From assembly GCA_025201365.1 (NCBI GenBank), contig JAIXMF010000130.1, positions 1 through 33,797 on the forward strand: a stretch of 33,797 bases of DNA, in the 5' to 3' direction. The notes under the pieces are model-generated. The model searched no databases and was not told the DNA's origin. It was given only the letters and a program-made list of their open reading frames with translations. Below, in pieces: positions 32,836 to 33,797 of this stretch. Position 1 is the first letter of the stretch. Each line of letters opens with the position of its first letter. Source of the stretch: Syncephalis plumigaleata (Eukaryota > Zoopagomycota > Zoopagomycetes > Zoopagales > Piptocephalidaceae). The translations under genes and the position numbers were made by a program.

Positions 32836-33764
32836 ATGGCCAGTGTTGCATCTAACAATCCGTTCGCTTTCCTTAATGACGACGACGAGGGCAATAACAT
32901 TGCTCCGTCTACCGTCGCTCCAGCAGCACCAAAGGACAAGAAGCAAGCCGCCAAGGACAAGAAGCAAACTGCTAACAAGGCCGCTGCTACTACCTCAGCT
33001 GCTAAACCAACTGCCGTTGCCGATAAGAACCGTGGTAGCCAACTGGCGCGCGCTCTAATGCTCCAGCCACTCGCCCAGCCACCGAAGGTATGCACGAAAC
33101 ATTAATGTATATAATTGGCCGTATTACAAAAGAAACCATAGTAATAATGATAATGTTACAATGGTAAATAGGTCGCAACTACGAGGCTGAATCTCGCGAT
33201 GCTAACCGAACCCGTCGTGGTGGTGCTGCTCCCCGTCGTGGTCGTGGTGCTGGCCGCGGTGGTCGTGGTCGTGAATTTGACCGCCACAGTGGTACTGGTC
33301 TAGTGTAAGTGGTTATTTATCTCCTTATCATATACGTATATATTGTGCGGTTACTTACTATATTTACAATGCCTACTAATGATGATTAGTGACTCAAAGA
33401 AGAAGGTCGAGCAGGGTTGGGGTCACACCGGTGCCGACTACAGCGAGACCGATAAGGCCGCGTAAGTATTAAGAATGCAATGGTCAATTAGTTTTGCGTA
33501 TAGGATAGTAATTAATGGATACTATGTTTCAATTGATGATGATGATGATGACGCAGTAAGAGCAACGAAGAAGCCGTTGAGGAAGTACCAGAGGAGGAAC
33601 AAGGTCCAGCTGTAAAGACTCTCGACGAGTACTTGACCGAACGTACCGAAAAGCTCAAGCTTGCCGGTGTCGAAACCCCCGAGGTTCGCAAGGTTGAAAA
33701 CGCCGAAGAATGGAAGAACACCCGTGTGCTCAAGAATGAAGAAAGCAACTTCTTTGTTGGCAAG
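32836..33764 (+). CDS. Stm1/SERBP1-like ribosome-binding protein (3' end outside window)
   Basis: Exons 32836-33034, 33067-33087, 33172-33304, 33390-33461 and 33557-33764, then GTGAGT into an intron leaving the window. Stm1/SERBP1 proteins bind 80S ribosomes and mRNA, preserving idle ribosomes. The start ASNNPFAFLNDDD matches the family's NPF-x-LL opening. A Lys/Ala-rich linker, an RGG stretch (RRGGAAPRRGRGAGRGGRGR), DRHSGTG and KKKVEQGWG are diagnostic (yeast has DRHSRTG and KKKVNQGWG), followed by KTLDEYLTER. Within the first coding block the frame shifts by one base between NRG and the sequence before intron GTATGC. I bridge it with a 32-nt GTAGCC...CCAG intron, shorter than any other here; a one-base deletion with ARSNAPATRPATEG retained is the alternative. 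The exons after 33172 are secure. Confidence 0.85.
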
Positions 33765-33797
33765 GTGAGTATTGCGTGAACATGCGCGTGTAGCATA

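Noticed and set aside
1-33797. CRISPR array, transposon, viral or plasmid elements
   Set aside because: No spaced direct repeats, transposase, integrase or terminal inverted repeats were seen; all tandem repeats are simple microsatellites.

Overview
The window is eukaryotic nuclear DNA, most probably from a fungus, and quite possibly an early-diverging one. Almost every gene is interrupted by short introns (mostly 54-102 nt, GT-AG with a few GC-AG), the standard genetic code is in use (TAA, TAG and TGA all appear as stops), and several products belong to fungal or fungus-rich families: an Nce101-like membrane protein, a DUF1749-type alpha/beta hydrolase, an Stm1-type ribosome-binding protein, a Ste7/MEK1-like MAP kinase kinase. 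I rebuilt the exon structures by hand, requiring splice sites and reading phase to close. There are thirteen confident or moderately confident multi-exon genes, one 3' gene end, and one probable decayed gene. The species cannot be named from the sequence.

Layout. 2-64 (+): last 20 codons of a gene that enters from the left. 398-2489 (-): a DH-PH (RhoGEF-like) protein. 3261-6097 (-): an 11-exon glomulin/ALF4/YBP-like helical-repeat protein, divergent from 6628-8095 (+), a MAP kinase kinase. 8422-9549 (-): thymine/uracil-DNA glycosylase (TDG/Mug). 9837-10857 (-): DUF1749 hydrolase, divergent from 11381-12364 (+), a TatD-family metal hydrolase. 12706-13786 (-): RNA polymerase III subunit RPC5/Rpc37. 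13787-15792: about 2 kb without a convincing gene. 15793-17683 (+): a seven-transmembrane protein with a glycosylated ectodomain, followed in tandem by 18146-19052 (+), a secreted 220-residue protein of unknown family. 19137-21078 (-): mitochondrial ABC1/ADCK1-type kinase. 21449-21868 (-): Nce101-like protein. 22266-22825 (+): a short kinase-like relic. 23745-24989 (+): TLC-domain membrane protein. 24990-28462: 3.5 kb of gene-poor, pyrimidine-rich sequence with TTTG arrays. 28463-30168 (+): a type I membrane protein with duplicated cysteine modules. 30988-31992 (-): mitochondrial ribosomal protein uL10m, divergent from 32836 (+), an Stm1/SERBP1-like gene that runs off the right edge.

How the genes relate. 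There is no operon and no obvious single pathway. The set is mostly housekeeping (translation, Pol III transcription, base-excision repair, mitochondria) plus signalling (RhoGEF-like protein, MAPKK) and cell-surface proteins. The parts least like known families are three surface or secreted products: the 7TM protein, its secreted neighbour, and the modular cysteine-rich receptor-like protein, all of whose introns are phase 1. These are the best candidates for undescribed biology. Family names come from remembered motif patterns, not from a database search.
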